From: Cupriavidus sp. EM10
GTDB taxonomy: Bacteria > Pseudomonadota > Gammaproteobacteria > Burkholderiales > Burkholderiaceae
NCBI RefSeq assembly: GCF_018729255.1
Contig: NZ_CP076060.1
Span: 3,224,001 to 3,288,000 of the forward strand
DNA: 64,000 nucleotides
Direction of reading: 5' to 3'
The notes under the pieces were generated by a model, which worked only from the letters and a program-made list of their open reading frames with translations, had not been told where the DNA came from and ran no database searches. The translations under genes and the position numbers were made by a program. This document shows, in pieces, positions 35,736 to 46,396 of the stretch. The first letter of the stretch is position 1. Each line of letters starts with the position of its first letter.

Positions 35736-35782
35736 ATAGGAAAAGGGCGACACCGTGAACTGCGGTGTCGCCCTTTTCCTAT
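35736..35782. terminator. Strong bidirectional terminator between lysA and msrQ
   Basis: A perfect 20-bp inverted repeat (35736-35755 and 35763-35782) with a seven-base loop; the core is GGGCGACACCG. A and T runs lie inside both arms, so it can end lysA on the plus strand and msrQ on the minus strand. It overlaps the msrQ stop codon. Confidence 0.9.
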
Positions 35783-36482
35783 GATGCTGCCACCGCCGCG
35801 CGTGGCCGGCGCAGCCACCACCATACCCGCATGGCCAGCAGCACAAAGACCACGGCCGCGTAGATCGAAACTTCTCCAAAATCGTGCTTGCCGGCCTTGT
35901 GCCACCAGTAGTGGAGGATGGCCAGCACGGCAATCGCATAGATCGACCGATGCAGCGCCTGCCAGCGCTTGCCGCCCAGCCAGCGGACCATGGCCGTGGT
36001 CGACGTGGCCGCCAGCGGGATCATCAGCACGAACGCGGCGAAGCCCACCGTGATAAATGGCCGTTTGCCGATGTCCTTGATCATGTACGCGACGTCAAAC
36101 CCGCGGTCGACGGCCAGCCAGAGCAGGAAATGCTGCAAGGCGTAGAAGAACGTGAACAGGCCCAGCATGCGTCGCAGGCGCAGCAGCCAGTTCCAGCCGG
36201 TGATCCGGCGCAGCGGCGTGACGGCCAGCGTCACGCACAGCATCACGAGCGTCCAGGTGCCCGTGGAGCGCGTCACGAATTCCAGCGGATTGGCGCCGAA
36301 CTGCGACGTCGCGCCGAGGTACATCAGGCGCAGGAACGGCAGCAGCGCTAGCAACCAGACCAGCACCTTCACCTTCCTTACGCTCGCCGGGGCAAGCGTG
36401 GCCAGTCCGCCGGGCATCGGCCGGCCGCCCTGGCGCACGCCGGGCCGCGCCGTACCTGTCGTACGCGCATCCCGCTCGGCCA

Positions 36483-36483
<1 letters not shown>
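35779..36483 (-). CDS. msrQ: MsrQ, heme-binding membrane subunit of the periplasmic methionine sulfoxide reductase
   Basis: A 234-residue membrane protein of the ferric reductase-like family that feeds quinol electrons to MsrP. About six hydrophobic segments follow a 30-residue polar N-terminus. Candidate heme histidines are in ALQHFLLWL, WQALHRSIY and LHYWWHKAGKHDF. The ATG at 36483 overlaps the msrP stop (TGATG), so translation is coupled and the start is secure. Confidence 0.93.
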
Positions 36484-37493
<1,010 letters not shown>

Positions 37494-37535
37494 GTTTCGC
37501 AGCATTGGGTAGGGACTTGCAGCATTGGACATCAA

Positions 37536-37567
37536 AAGCTGCCGGAAGATGCGGAGCCGCTCCGGCA
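37536..37567 (-). terminator. Possible terminator between the anti-sigma gene and msrP
   Basis: TGCCGGA / TCCGGCA arms (37540-37546 and 37561-37567) followed on the minus strand by GCTTTTG. The T run is short and the inner loop can pair in other ways, so this may be a partial terminator. Confidence 0.4.
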
Positions 37568-37586
37568 GGCCGATCGGGCGGGCCGG

Positions 37587-38420
37587 CTATCCCCGCTGGT
37601 ATTGCTCGTAGACCACCTGGGCCAGCGCCAGCAGCCGTTCGCGCTCCAGCGGGCCCGCCAGCGCGAAGCCGAGGTCGCGATCGACCCAGTAGAACGCCAT
37701 GGTGGCCGGCGCGGCGGGCGGCCGGACCGGGGCGCGGGGCGGCATCCGTTCGAGGCGGAATGCGGTGTCGGGCGTGCCTTGCGCCATGCGCCGCAGTTGC
37801 AGCGATACCCGCGTGCCCGCATCGTCCTCGTACATCAGGATGGCCATCGGGCCGCCTTCGGACGCGCCCAGGCGCCCGCCGATCAGCCGGAAGCCCTGCG
37901 GATGCAGATCGGGCACCTGCAGCGACGCGCCGAGCCGCTTCGACAGCCACGCGATCAGATGGGCCTCGTCGCTGGCCGGCACTTCGACCACATGCCTGAC
38001 CTCCGGCGCGTAGACCACGTAGCTGGCCAGCGCCTCGCGGGCAAAGCGCTCCATCGGGGCGGCGGCCACGGCGTCAGACCCGATATGGTCGCGGGCATAC
38101 CAGCCGCCTGCGGCACCCACCGCCAGGGCGCATACGCTGGCGGCCAGGGCCAACGGCCATGCCAGGCGCGCCATGGCGGCACGTCCGCCCTGCGCCTGCA
38201 GCTTGCGCGGCAGCGCCGCCAGCGGCACCGCTTCGTTGAGCACACCATCCAGCCGGGCGTGCAGCACGGCGGCCTGGTGCCGCCAGGCTTCCACCTTTGC
38301 CGCCGCCTCGGCGTCGGCGGCCAGGAATGCCTCGACCGCCGCGCGGCGCGGGCCGTGCAGCTGGCCATCGGCATAGGCGTGGAGATCGGCTTCGCTCACC
38401 GGGGTCTGGGGGCTCATCAT
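37587..38420 (-). CDS. Putative transmembrane anti-sigma factor
   Basis: A 277-residue protein co-encoded with an ECF sigma factor. The N-terminal 75 residues are helical and include the zinc-less anti-sigma-like ADLHAYADGQL. One membrane segment lies at about 88-108, followed by a periplasmic domain of about 165 residues with no family I recognise. The ATG at 38420 overlaps the sigma stop, so the pair is coupled. It probably binds the sigma factor in the cytoplasm and senses an envelope signal through its outer domain. Confidence 0.85.
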   Translation of the reverse strand: MMSPQTPVSEADLHAYADGQLHGPRRAAVEAFLAADAEAAAKVEAWRHQAAVLHARLDGVLNEAVPLAALPRKLQAQGGRAAMARLAWPLALAASVCALAVGAAGGWYARDHIGSDAVAAAPMERFAREALASYVVYAPEVRHVVEVPASDEAHLIAWLSKRLGASLQVPDLHPQGFRLIGGRLGASEGGPMAILMYEDDAGTRVSLQLRRMAQGTPDTAFRLERMPPRAPVRPPAAPATMAFYWVDRDLGFALAGPLERERLLALAQVVYEQYQRG

Positions 38421-38950
38421 TTCACCCGTTGCAGCACATTCGGCGCCGCAACGTCCTTCGTGCCGCCATCGAGCAGGCGGCGCATCTGTTCTCGGGCACG
38501 GCTCAGGCGCGACATCACCGTGCCGATGGGTACTTCGAGTACGTGGGCCGCTTCCGCATACGAAAACTGCTCCAGGCTGACCAGCAGCAGCACGGCCCGC
38601 TGGGCTTCCGGCAACGCGGCCAGCGCCCGGATCAGGTCGCGGCGCAGGCCCGGATCGTCGCCGGGAACGGCCACTTCCGGCGGCTCGTCGGTCACGCTGA
38701 CCAGATCGGCACGGCGCAGTCCGTTCAGGCGCAGCCGGTGCATCAGCGTCAGCAGCCATGGCAACAGGCCGTCGGCGCCGTCGCCCCAGAGCGAGCCGGG
38801 ACGCAGCCGGAATCGCCAGCGGTAGCGCAGGGCACGCTCCAGCGTGTCCTGCACCAGATCGTCGGCCAGCTCGGTGTCGCCGGTCAGGCCGCGCGCGTGG
38901 CGCCGCAGTCGCGGCGCCAGCGCCACCAGCTGGCGCTCGAATCCATCCAT
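38417..38950 (-). CDS. ECF-type RNA polymerase sigma factor
   Basis: A 177-residue extracytoplasmic-function sigma factor. Region 2 is seen in DDLVQDTLERALRY near residue 30. Region 4 has LPEAQRAVLLLVSLEQFSYAEAAHVL and the helix-turn-helix PIGTVMSRLSRARE. Regions 1 and 3 are absent, as usual for this class. It is followed by its putative anti-sigma and then msrPQ, and preceded by a small lipoprotein gene, so those are candidate targets. Confidence 0.93.
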   Translation of the reverse strand: MDGFERQLVALAPRLRRHARGLTGDTELADDLVQDTLERALRYRWRFRLRPGSLWGDGADGLLPWLLTLMHRLRLNGLRRADLVSVTDEPPEVAVPGDDPGLRRDLIRALAALPEAQRAVLLLVSLEQFSYAEAAHVLEVPIGTVMSRLSRAREQMRRLLDGGTKDVAAPNVLQRVK

Positions 38951-38981
38951 TGCCTTGGCCTGGCTTCAGGCTTTCTGCAGG

Positions 38982-39422
38982 TCAGGGCTTGGCCACGTGC
39001 CAGACGTTGTTCAGGTTGTCGCCCGTACGGTCGCCCGGCTTGGCATCCTTGGCAAAGCGGTACAGCGGCATGCCCTTGTAGGCGTACTGGCGCGTGCCGT
39101 CGTCACGCGTGATGACCGAATAGCTGCCCGACGCCGTCTTGCCCGGCTCGGCCAGCAGCGGCGGCCAGTTGGTGGCGCACATGCCGTTGCAGACGCTCTT
39201 GCCGCCATTGGCCGGATCGCGGTCGAACGTATAGAGCGTCAGGCCCTGCGGATCGGTCAGCACGCCGCCGGTTACCTTCACGGTCGGCGGCATTTCGCCG
39301 GCGCCCGAACCCATCCCCATGCCGGAACAGCCGGCCAGCAGGAGGGTGGCGGCGCCAGCGGCGATCACAAACGGACGCAGCGTGGATACGGCAGCGGATA
39401 CAGCAGTGTGACGAGTATTCAT
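38982..39422 (-). CDS. Lipoprotein with secreted-repeat (COG4315-type) domain
   Basis: A 146-residue predicted lipoprotein with a lipobox ending at C32 (LLLAGC) and a short Gly/Met linker. Two repeats carrying the Y-x-(F/W/Y)-x-x-D pattern follow: LYTFDRD and LYRFAKD. A CNGMCATNW segment between them has two cysteines. The family is widespread and its function is unknown. It lies 31 bp upstream of the ECF sigma gene on the same strand, so it may be the first gene of that operon. Confidence 0.88.
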   Translation of the reverse strand: MNTRHTAVSAAVSTLRPFVIAAGAATLLLAGCSGMGMGSGAGEMPPTVKVTGGVLTDPQGLTLYTFDRDPANGGKSVCNGMCATNWPPLLAEPGKTASGSYSVITRDDGTRQYAYKGMPLYRFAKDAKPGDRTGDNLNNVWHVAKP

Positions 39423-39594
39423 CTTCAGGTCTCCTTCTCCGGGGCGGTGCCGACCGTCGGCGCCGTGTACCTTCAGTAAACACCGGATGTGACGTCCTTA
39501 TTCCGTTTGAGCCGAAAAAAGTGGCGCACTCACGTTTCAAGAGACGCTTACGACATCTTTAGACGACCAATGGCCATGCCTTTCATGCCGCCGG

Positions 39595-39628
39595 AAAATC
39601 AAAAAGCCTGTCGCAAGGACAGGCTTTC
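39595..39628 (-). terminator. Terminator of the cytochrome c maturation cluster
   Basis: AAAGCCTGTC / GACAGGCTTT stem (39603-39612 and 39618-39627), five-base loop, followed on the minus strand by TTGATTTTCC after the T-rich arm. It lies 21 bp after the ccsB stop. Confidence 0.85.
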
Positions 39629-39648
39629 GGGCTCCGAAAAGGAAGAAA

Positions 39649-40872
39649 TCAGAGCTCGCCGTAGCTATGCAGGCCCGACAGGAACATATTGACGCCCAGG
39701 AACGCGAAGGTGGTGACCAGCAGGCCCACCAGCGCCCACCAGGCTGCCACCGTGCCGCGCAGGCCCTTCATCAGCCGCATGTGCAGCCACGCCGCATAGT
39801 TCAGCCAGACGATCAGCGCCCAGGTTTCCTTCGGGTCCCAGCTCCAGTAGCCGCCCCATGCCTCGGCCGCCCACAGGGCGCCCAGGATGGTAGCGATCGT
39901 GAAGAAGGCGAAACCGACTGCAATAGCCTTGTACATCACATCGTCGAGCAGTTCCAGCGAAGGCAGGCGCTCGGACAGAATGCCCCGCTGCTTGAGCAGG
40001 TAAGCCACCGACACCATCGCGGCCAGCGCGAACGTGCCGTAGCCGATGAAGTTGGCCGGGACGTGGATCTTCATCCACCAGCTTTGCAGCGCTGGCACCA
40101 GCGGCTGGATCTCCTGCGCATTGCGGCTCACCGTGTACCAGAGCAGGAAACCCACCGCCGCCGCCACCACCAGCATCACAAACGGCCCCAAGGCGCGCGT
40201 GGCGTAGCGGCGCTCGTAATACAGGTAGAACAGCGAGGTGATCAGCGTGAAGAGAACGAAGACCTCATAGAGGTTCGAAATAGGAATATGGCCAATATCG
40301 GCGCCGATCAGATAGGACTCGTACCAGCGCACCATCAGGCCCGTGAAGCCCAGCACCACGGCGCCCCAGCACAGCTTGCTGCCGATGCTCGACCCGGTTT
40401 CCGACTTCGAGGCGAACCCGATCCAGTAGAACAGTGTCGACAGGAACACCAGCGCGCTCATCCACAGGATGGCCGACTGGCTCGACAGGAAGTATTTCAG
40501 GAAGAACGCCTGCTCCGCGCGTGCCAGGTTGCCCTGGTACATCTGGATCGCCAGCAGCGACAGCACCGTAATGCCGACCATCAGCGGGCGCACCGCCTTC
40601 CAGTGCCAGCCTAGCAGGGCAAACGTGGGCACGGCGGCGATCAGCACGGCCTTGTCGTACACGTTCATCCAGTGGCCATACCGGGCCAGCGCAAACCCGG
40701 CTCCCAGCACCAGCAACACCGCGAACGCCCAGTCGACCCAGTTCAGCCGGCGCAGGAAAGACGGTTCAAGGAAATCGGCTTCCAGCTGCAGTGGATCGTG
40801 CGACGCATTGCCGGCTGCGGCATTTTGCCGCGGCGTCATGCCTGACGTGGCGTGGTTGAGATTGGAGGACAT
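39649..40872 (-). CDS. ccsB: Cytochrome c biogenesis protein CcsB/CcsA (ResC-like)
   Basis: Heme-handling protein of the system II cytochrome c maturation machinery. The 407 residues have a 45-residue polar N-terminus and about eight membrane segments. The tryptophan-rich WWD signature WGGYWSWDPKETWAL lies in the last third. Conserved histidines flanking it are in IHVPANFIGY and WLHMRLM. It works with the ResB-like protein encoded 107 bp upstream. Confidence 0.94.
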   Translation of the reverse strand: MSSNLNHATSGMTPRQNAAAGNASHDPLQLEADFLEPSFLRRLNWVDWAFAVLLVLGAGFALARYGHWMNVYDKAVLIAAVPTFALLGWHWKAVRPLMVGITVLSLLAIQMYQGNLARAEQAFFLKYFLSSQSAILWMSALVFLSTLFYWIGFASKSETGSSIGSKLCWGAVVLGFTGLMVRWYESYLIGADIGHIPISNLYEVFVLFTLITSLFYLYYERRYATRALGPFVMLVVAAAVGFLLWYTVSRNAQEIQPLVPALQSWWMKIHVPANFIGYGTFALAAMVSVAYLLKQRGILSERLPSLELLDDVMYKAIAVGFAFFTIATILGALWAAEAWGGYWSWDPKETWALIVWLNYAAWLHMRLMKGLRGTVAAWWALVGLLVTTFAFLGVNMFLSGLHSYGEL

Positions 40873-40979
40873 GGCATTCCTGCTCTGCGGTGCGAAGCAC
40901 CTGTTATGTCTGCGGTATCAACATCGCACGGCCGGCCCGCAATTCGATGCATCCGGCCGCCGCGCAAGCGTTCTTTCTA

Positions 40980-43232
40980 CTATAGCGACGGCCCCCGCCT
41001 ATCATCGGGCCCTGATGCGCCGGATCGCGGTGACGGCTGCGTCATCGGCGGGGCGCCGTGCGCGGGCATGGGCGTCACTTCCGCCCCCACGGCCCGGCCG
41101 ACATCATCGCGCAACGTGACAAATTCCTTCTCGAAATCCATCGTGCGGCGCTGCGTGGACATGGCCATCAGCACGTGGCTGCCGGCGGAGTTTGCGGCGT
41201 CGCCAGCAGGCTTGTCCTTGACCCAGATCCAGACGCGGCGCTCGCGGATATAGAACATCGCGAACACGCCCAGCACCAGCAGCAGGCAGCCAAGATACAC
41301 GATGTTCTTGCCCGGCGCACGGGTCATCTGGAACACGCTGGCCTTGACCTCCTGGAAGTCGTCGAGCTGCAGGAAAACGGGCGCGGCGTAGAAGAAACTG
41401 TCCGACAGCGCGTTGATGGCCTGCTGCAGGAACTGGCCGCTTTGCGCGTCGTTGGGGATCACCGGCAGCTTGTCCTGCTCGCGCGCCAGCTGCCAGAGTT
41501 CCCACATCGAGCCGTTCAGGATCTTGAGCAGGACATCGGCGGCCTTCTGTTGCTCGCCCTGCGGCACCGATTTCTCCAAAAAGGCTGCAATCGCGGTGAA
41601 GCCTCCAGGCGGCGCGTCGGGCGAAGAACGCGTGGCACCGGCAAACAGGTCCATGGCCCGCTGAGCGCTTTCCGCCAGCTGCTTGCGCAGCACCGTCTTG
41701 TCGTCGCCCGGCATCGACACCGCCGCAAACCGGCGCGCTGCCTCGCCCCGCATGGCGCTGCTCTGCAGCGCGGCCCGCAGGCGCATCCAGTCGGCCACGC
41801 TGCGCTGGTCGTCGGCCGGAATCCGCAGGTAGCGGAACTGTTCGCTCGGCGAATCGCGCATGCCGGCCAGGAACACGGTCTGGCCGTCGAGCTGCACCGG
41901 CAGCATGTAGTTGTTGAACTCGCGCGCCTGTCCGTTGCGGTCACGCAGCTTGTACTGCACGGACGGGCCCACGTTGCGCAGGTTCTTTTCCTTGTCCACG
42001 CTGGCCGCCGCGCCCAGGTGCTGCTCCAGCGCGCCCAGCGACGACTTGCGCGCCACGCCGCGCACATCGGCCTTGCCCGATGCATCGGTGACGGTTTCGA
42101 CGTTGATCTGCCGGAAGTCGCTGAATTCGACGGTCAGGCTGTCCTGGTCCGCGCTCGTGCCCGTGCCGGTCAGCGCCACATTGCCACCCACCGTGCCGGC
42201 GATCGGGAAGCTGGCGTGGCCGCTGCCCGACATCGGGTAGCCGACGAACTTCAGCTTCGAACCACCGTCCTCGAAGCTGGACTGGTAGATGGCCACGCCA
42301 TCGACGATCAGGGGCTCGTTGACCTTGATGGTCGCCTCGGTCCGCTTGCCCGTGGCGCGGTCGGTCACGACCACATCCGAGGCGAACAGCTTGGGCATGC
42401 CGGTGGAGTAGTAGTCGACGGTGAACTTCTTGAGCGTGATCGTGAACGGCAGGTCCTGCACCAGCGCGCCATCGGCAATGTTCAGGATGGCCGTGGAGAC
42501 GGTGGCGCCCTCGGGCACGAACGCGTTGCCGCGGAACCCGGGGTTGGCCGGCGACAGGCGGTGCCTGGCGGGAATCTCGCTGATGATGGCGTTGCCGGCG
42601 ATGGGCGACTTGCCGCCAAACCACATCTGCGCGCGGATCAGCATGTCGCCATCGAGCAAGCCGCCCACGCAGATCACGACGATGGCCGTATGCGCCAGGA
42701 TGTAGCCGAGCTTGTTGGCCGCGCCGGCCTTGGCCGCCAGCAGCGTGGCGTCGTCGTGCTCCACCGGCTTGACGCGGTATCCCCGGTTGCGCAGCAGCGC
42801 GCCAAGCCGCGCCACGGCTTCCGTCCGCCCGCGCGGCGCCTCGTATTCCCCACGATGGTGGAACGCCCGCAGGCTGCGCTCGCGCACGTGGTCCTTCCAC
42901 GAGCGCATGTCCACGATCATCTTCGGAGCGTTGCGCGCAATACACAACGACGTGGAAATCACCAGGAACGCCAGGATCAGCAGGAACCACCAGGAGCTGT
43001 ACACCTTCTGCAGCGACAGCGCGTGGAACAGGTCCGCCCAGAAAGGCCCGAACTGGTTTACGTAGTTCGGATACGGTTCGTTCTGTTTGAGCACGGTGCC
43101 GATGATGCTGGCGATGGCAATCACCGTCAGCAGCGTGATCGCAAAGCGCATCGACGACAGCAGTTCGACGGCATCGCGCAGCACGCGGTGTTGGGTCTTC
43201 AGGTGCAGCCCTGAAGTGGATGGGGTCGACAT
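40980..43232 (-). CDS. resB: ResB-like cytochrome c biogenesis protein
   Basis: Partner of CcsB in system II heme delivery (also called Ccs1). The 750 residues have three N-terminal membrane segments, the first with the family pattern LLSSMRFAITLLTVIAIASIIGT, then a large periplasmic domain of about 450 residues and a final membrane segment near residue 660. The family is usually shorter in cyanobacteria; the long form is normal in beta-proteobacteria. The C-terminal 80 residues are cytoplasmic and charged. It is followed by ccsB. Confidence 0.93.
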   Translation of the reverse strand: MSTPSTSGLHLKTQHRVLRDAVELLSSMRFAITLLTVIAIASIIGTVLKQNEPYPNYVNQFGPFWADLFHALSLQKVYSSWWFLLILAFLVISTSLCIARNAPKMIVDMRSWKDHVRERSLRAFHHRGEYEAPRGRTEAVARLGALLRNRGYRVKPVEHDDATLLAAKAGAANKLGYILAHTAIVVICVGGLLDGDMLIRAQMWFGGKSPIAGNAIISEIPARHRLSPANPGFRGNAFVPEGATVSTAILNIADGALVQDLPFTITLKKFTVDYYSTGMPKLFASDVVVTDRATGKRTEATIKVNEPLIVDGVAIYQSSFEDGGSKLKFVGYPMSGSGHASFPIAGTVGGNVALTGTGTSADQDSLTVEFSDFRQINVETVTDASGKADVRGVARKSSLGALEQHLGAAASVDKEKNLRNVGPSVQYKLRDRNGQAREFNNYMLPVQLDGQTVFLAGMRDSPSEQFRYLRIPADDQRSVADWMRLRAALQSSAMRGEAARRFAAVSMPGDDKTVLRKQLAESAQRAMDLFAGATRSSPDAPPGGFTAIAAFLEKSVPQGEQQKAADVLLKILNGSMWELWQLAREQDKLPVIPNDAQSGQFLQQAINALSDSFFYAAPVFLQLDDFQEVKASVFQMTRAPGKNIVYLGCLLLVLGVFAMFYIRERRVWIWVKDKPAGDAANSAGSHVLMAMSTQRRTMDFEKEFVTLRDDVGRAVGAEVTPMPAHGAPPMTQPSPRSGASGPDDRRGPSL

Positions 43233-43317
43233 GTGCGGTAAAGCCTGAAAGCCGGTTTGGCGCTATTTATGGTTGGCGCCAGTGTTGCGCGCCGATGTGA
43301 CGCGATGTGGTGCCCGA

Positions 43318-43361
43318 AAATGAAAAAGGGTGGACATGCTTTGGCAAGCAGGCCACCCTCT
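43318..43361 (-). terminator. Terminator of the cytochrome c4 gene
   Basis: GGGTGG / CCACCC arms (43328-43333 and 43353-43358) with an imperfect interior, followed on the minus strand by TTTTTCATTTT. Confidence 0.65.
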
Positions 43362-43428
43362 TCGATTGTCGCCCATGCGTCCGGTTCATCCCCCGAGGGA
43401 TTGTCCGGACACGCAGGCCTGATACGAC

Positions 43429-44088
43429 TTAACGGACGCCGGCGACGTAGTCCGCCACCGCCTTGATCTCGGCATCCGACATCCTGGCGGTAATCGTGCT
43501 CATGACCGAATTGTTCTTTCGGGTGCCCTGGCGGAATGCCACCAGTTGCGCTTCGGTGTACTCGGAATACTGGCCTCCAATACGCGGATACTGGGCCGGA
43601 ATGCCGGCGCCGGTCGGGCCGTGGCAGCCTGCACAGGCCGGCACGCCCTTGGCGGCGATACCCCCGCGGTAGATCTTCTGGCCTTCCTCGATCGTCGTCT
43701 TGTTCTTGGCCGTGGCGGGCTTGAGCTGCTGCTTGGCCAGGTAAGCGCCAATGTCCTTCATGTCCTGGTCGCTCAGCGCCTGGGCGTACAGCGACATGAT
43801 GGGGTTATCGCGCGACTTGGCCTTGAAATCGGCCAGTTGCTTGTGAACGTAGTCGCCCTGCTGGCCCGCCAGCTTGGGATTGACGGCGGCCGTGCTGTTG
43901 CCGGCGGTGCCGTGGCAGGAGAAGCATGCCGGGACATTGCGATCGGGAACACCTTGCGTGTAAAGCGTCTCGCCCTTGGCGGGATCCGCCTTGGCGGGGG
44001 CCTGCTCTGCGGCAGATACCAGCCCTGTCATCGCACCGAGCGGAACAGCCAGCGCCATGACTCCCAACAGTTTCGCAATGCGGTTCAT
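43429..44088 (-). CDS. Cytochrome c4-type diheme cytochrome
   Basis: Periplasmic diheme electron carrier, likely between the bc1 complex and terminal oxidases. The 219 residues start with a signal peptide ending VSAAE. Each half has a heme-attachment motif: CFSCH near residue 55 and CAGCH near residue 152. Methionines usable as axial ligands follow in NPIMSLYAQAL and NSVMSTITARM. ATG 44088 is preceded by AAGGTG. Its position beside the system II maturation genes fits, since it needs covalent heme. Confidence 0.94.
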   Translation of the reverse strand: MNRIAKLLGVMALAVPLGAMTGLVSAAEQAPAKADPAKGETLYTQGVPDRNVPACFSCHGTAGNSTAAVNPKLAGQQGDYVHKQLADFKAKSRDNPIMSLYAQALSDQDMKDIGAYLAKQQLKPATAKNKTTIEEGQKIYRGGIAAKGVPACAGCHGPTGAGIPAQYPRIGGQYSEYTEAQLVAFRQGTRKNNSVMSTITARMSDAEIKAVADYVAGVR

Positions 44089-44418
44089 CCTTACACCTTG
44101 TGAGATTTTGTTATGAACACCGTAATGCATGCCGGTCGCCTTTATTCCCCTGCCCGGCGGTGAGGAAGCGCCATGGGGCAGGAGCTGGTAACGCGTATGC
44201 GCGACGCCCTATTCTTGATCCAGGACAATAGCCACGAACCAATTTCGGAATTCGCCGATGACATCCGGCAAGGATGCCACACGTCACCCGCTCAGGAGAC
44301 CGTAAACCGGGTTATTGTACAATAAATCGCTTTCCGGATTGACTTAGGTCAGTGTCTGTGGCGACGTCTGCACTGGCCCATTGCCAGCGCCCTTGTCCGC
44401 CGGCTCACGTATTCACGC
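44089..44418. other. 330-bp divergent intergenic region with a 14-bp palindrome
   Basis: No gene is seen. It separates the cytochrome c4 gene from engB and must hold promoters in both directions. A perfect palindrome TTATTGTACAATAA lies at 44312-44325 and contains TACAAT on both strands, so it may be a shared -10 region or an operator. Confidence 0.55.
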
Positions 44419-45090
44419 ATGTCTCTTCTACAACAGGCCCGTTTCTTCGATACCGTCAACCATTTGCGCGACCTGCCGGCCACGGCGGTTCCCGAGGTGG
44501 CGTTCGCCGGCCGCTCCAACGCCGGCAAGTCGACGGCCATCAACACGCTGTGCAACCAGAAGCGGCTGGCATTCTCGTCCCGCACCCCTGGCCGCACGCA
44601 GCATATCAACTACTTTACCGTGGCGCCGGTCAAGGCGACTGATCCGCTCGGGTTCCTGGTCGACCTGCCCGGCTACGGCTACGCCGAGGTCTCGGGCAGC
44701 GCCAAGTACCACTGGCAAGGCCTGCTGTCCGACTACGTGCAGAGCCGCACCCAGCTGGCCGGCCTGATCCTGATGATGGACGCGCGCCGCCCGTTTACGG
44801 ACCTCGATTGCCAGATGGTGGAGTGGTTCCTGCCCACGGGCAAGCCGATCCACGTGCTGCTGACCAAGGCCGACAAGCTGACCAATAGCGAAAACGCCAC
44901 GGCATTGCGCGAAGCGAAGCGGATGCTGGCCGACTACGCGGCCCAGATGGAAAATCCGCCGGCGATGACCGCCCAGCTGTTCTCCAGCCTGAAGCGGCGC
45001 GGCATCGAGGAAGCCCAGCGCGTGGTGGCGGGCTGGCTGGCGCTGCCCGAGGCCCTGCCGCCCGAGGCACCCGCTGCCCCGCAGGCGTAG
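44419..45090 (+). CDS. engB: Ribosome biogenesis GTPase EngB (YsxC/YihA)
   Basis: Essential GTPase for late assembly of the 50S subunit. The 223 residues carry G1 GRSNAGKS near 32-39, the G2 region with [12 protein letters not shown]3 DLPGYG and G4 TKAD. The C-terminal Pro/Ala tail is longer than in E. coli. It is divergent from cytochrome c4 and lies upstream of hemB. Confidence 0.95.
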   Translation: MSLLQQARFFDTVNHLRDLPATAVPEVAFAGRSNAGKSTAINTLCNQKRLAFSSRTPGRTQHINYFTVAPVKATDPLGFLVDLPGYGYAEVSGSAKYHWQGLLSDYVQSRTQLAGLILMMDARRPFTDLDCQMVEWFLPTGKPIHVLLTKADKLTNSENATALREAKRMLADYAAQMENPPAMTAQLFSSLKRRGIEEAQRVVAGWLALPEALPPEAPAAPQA

Positions 45091-46380
<1,290 letters not shown>

Positions 46381-46396
46381 CCGGCAGACGCGCCGC

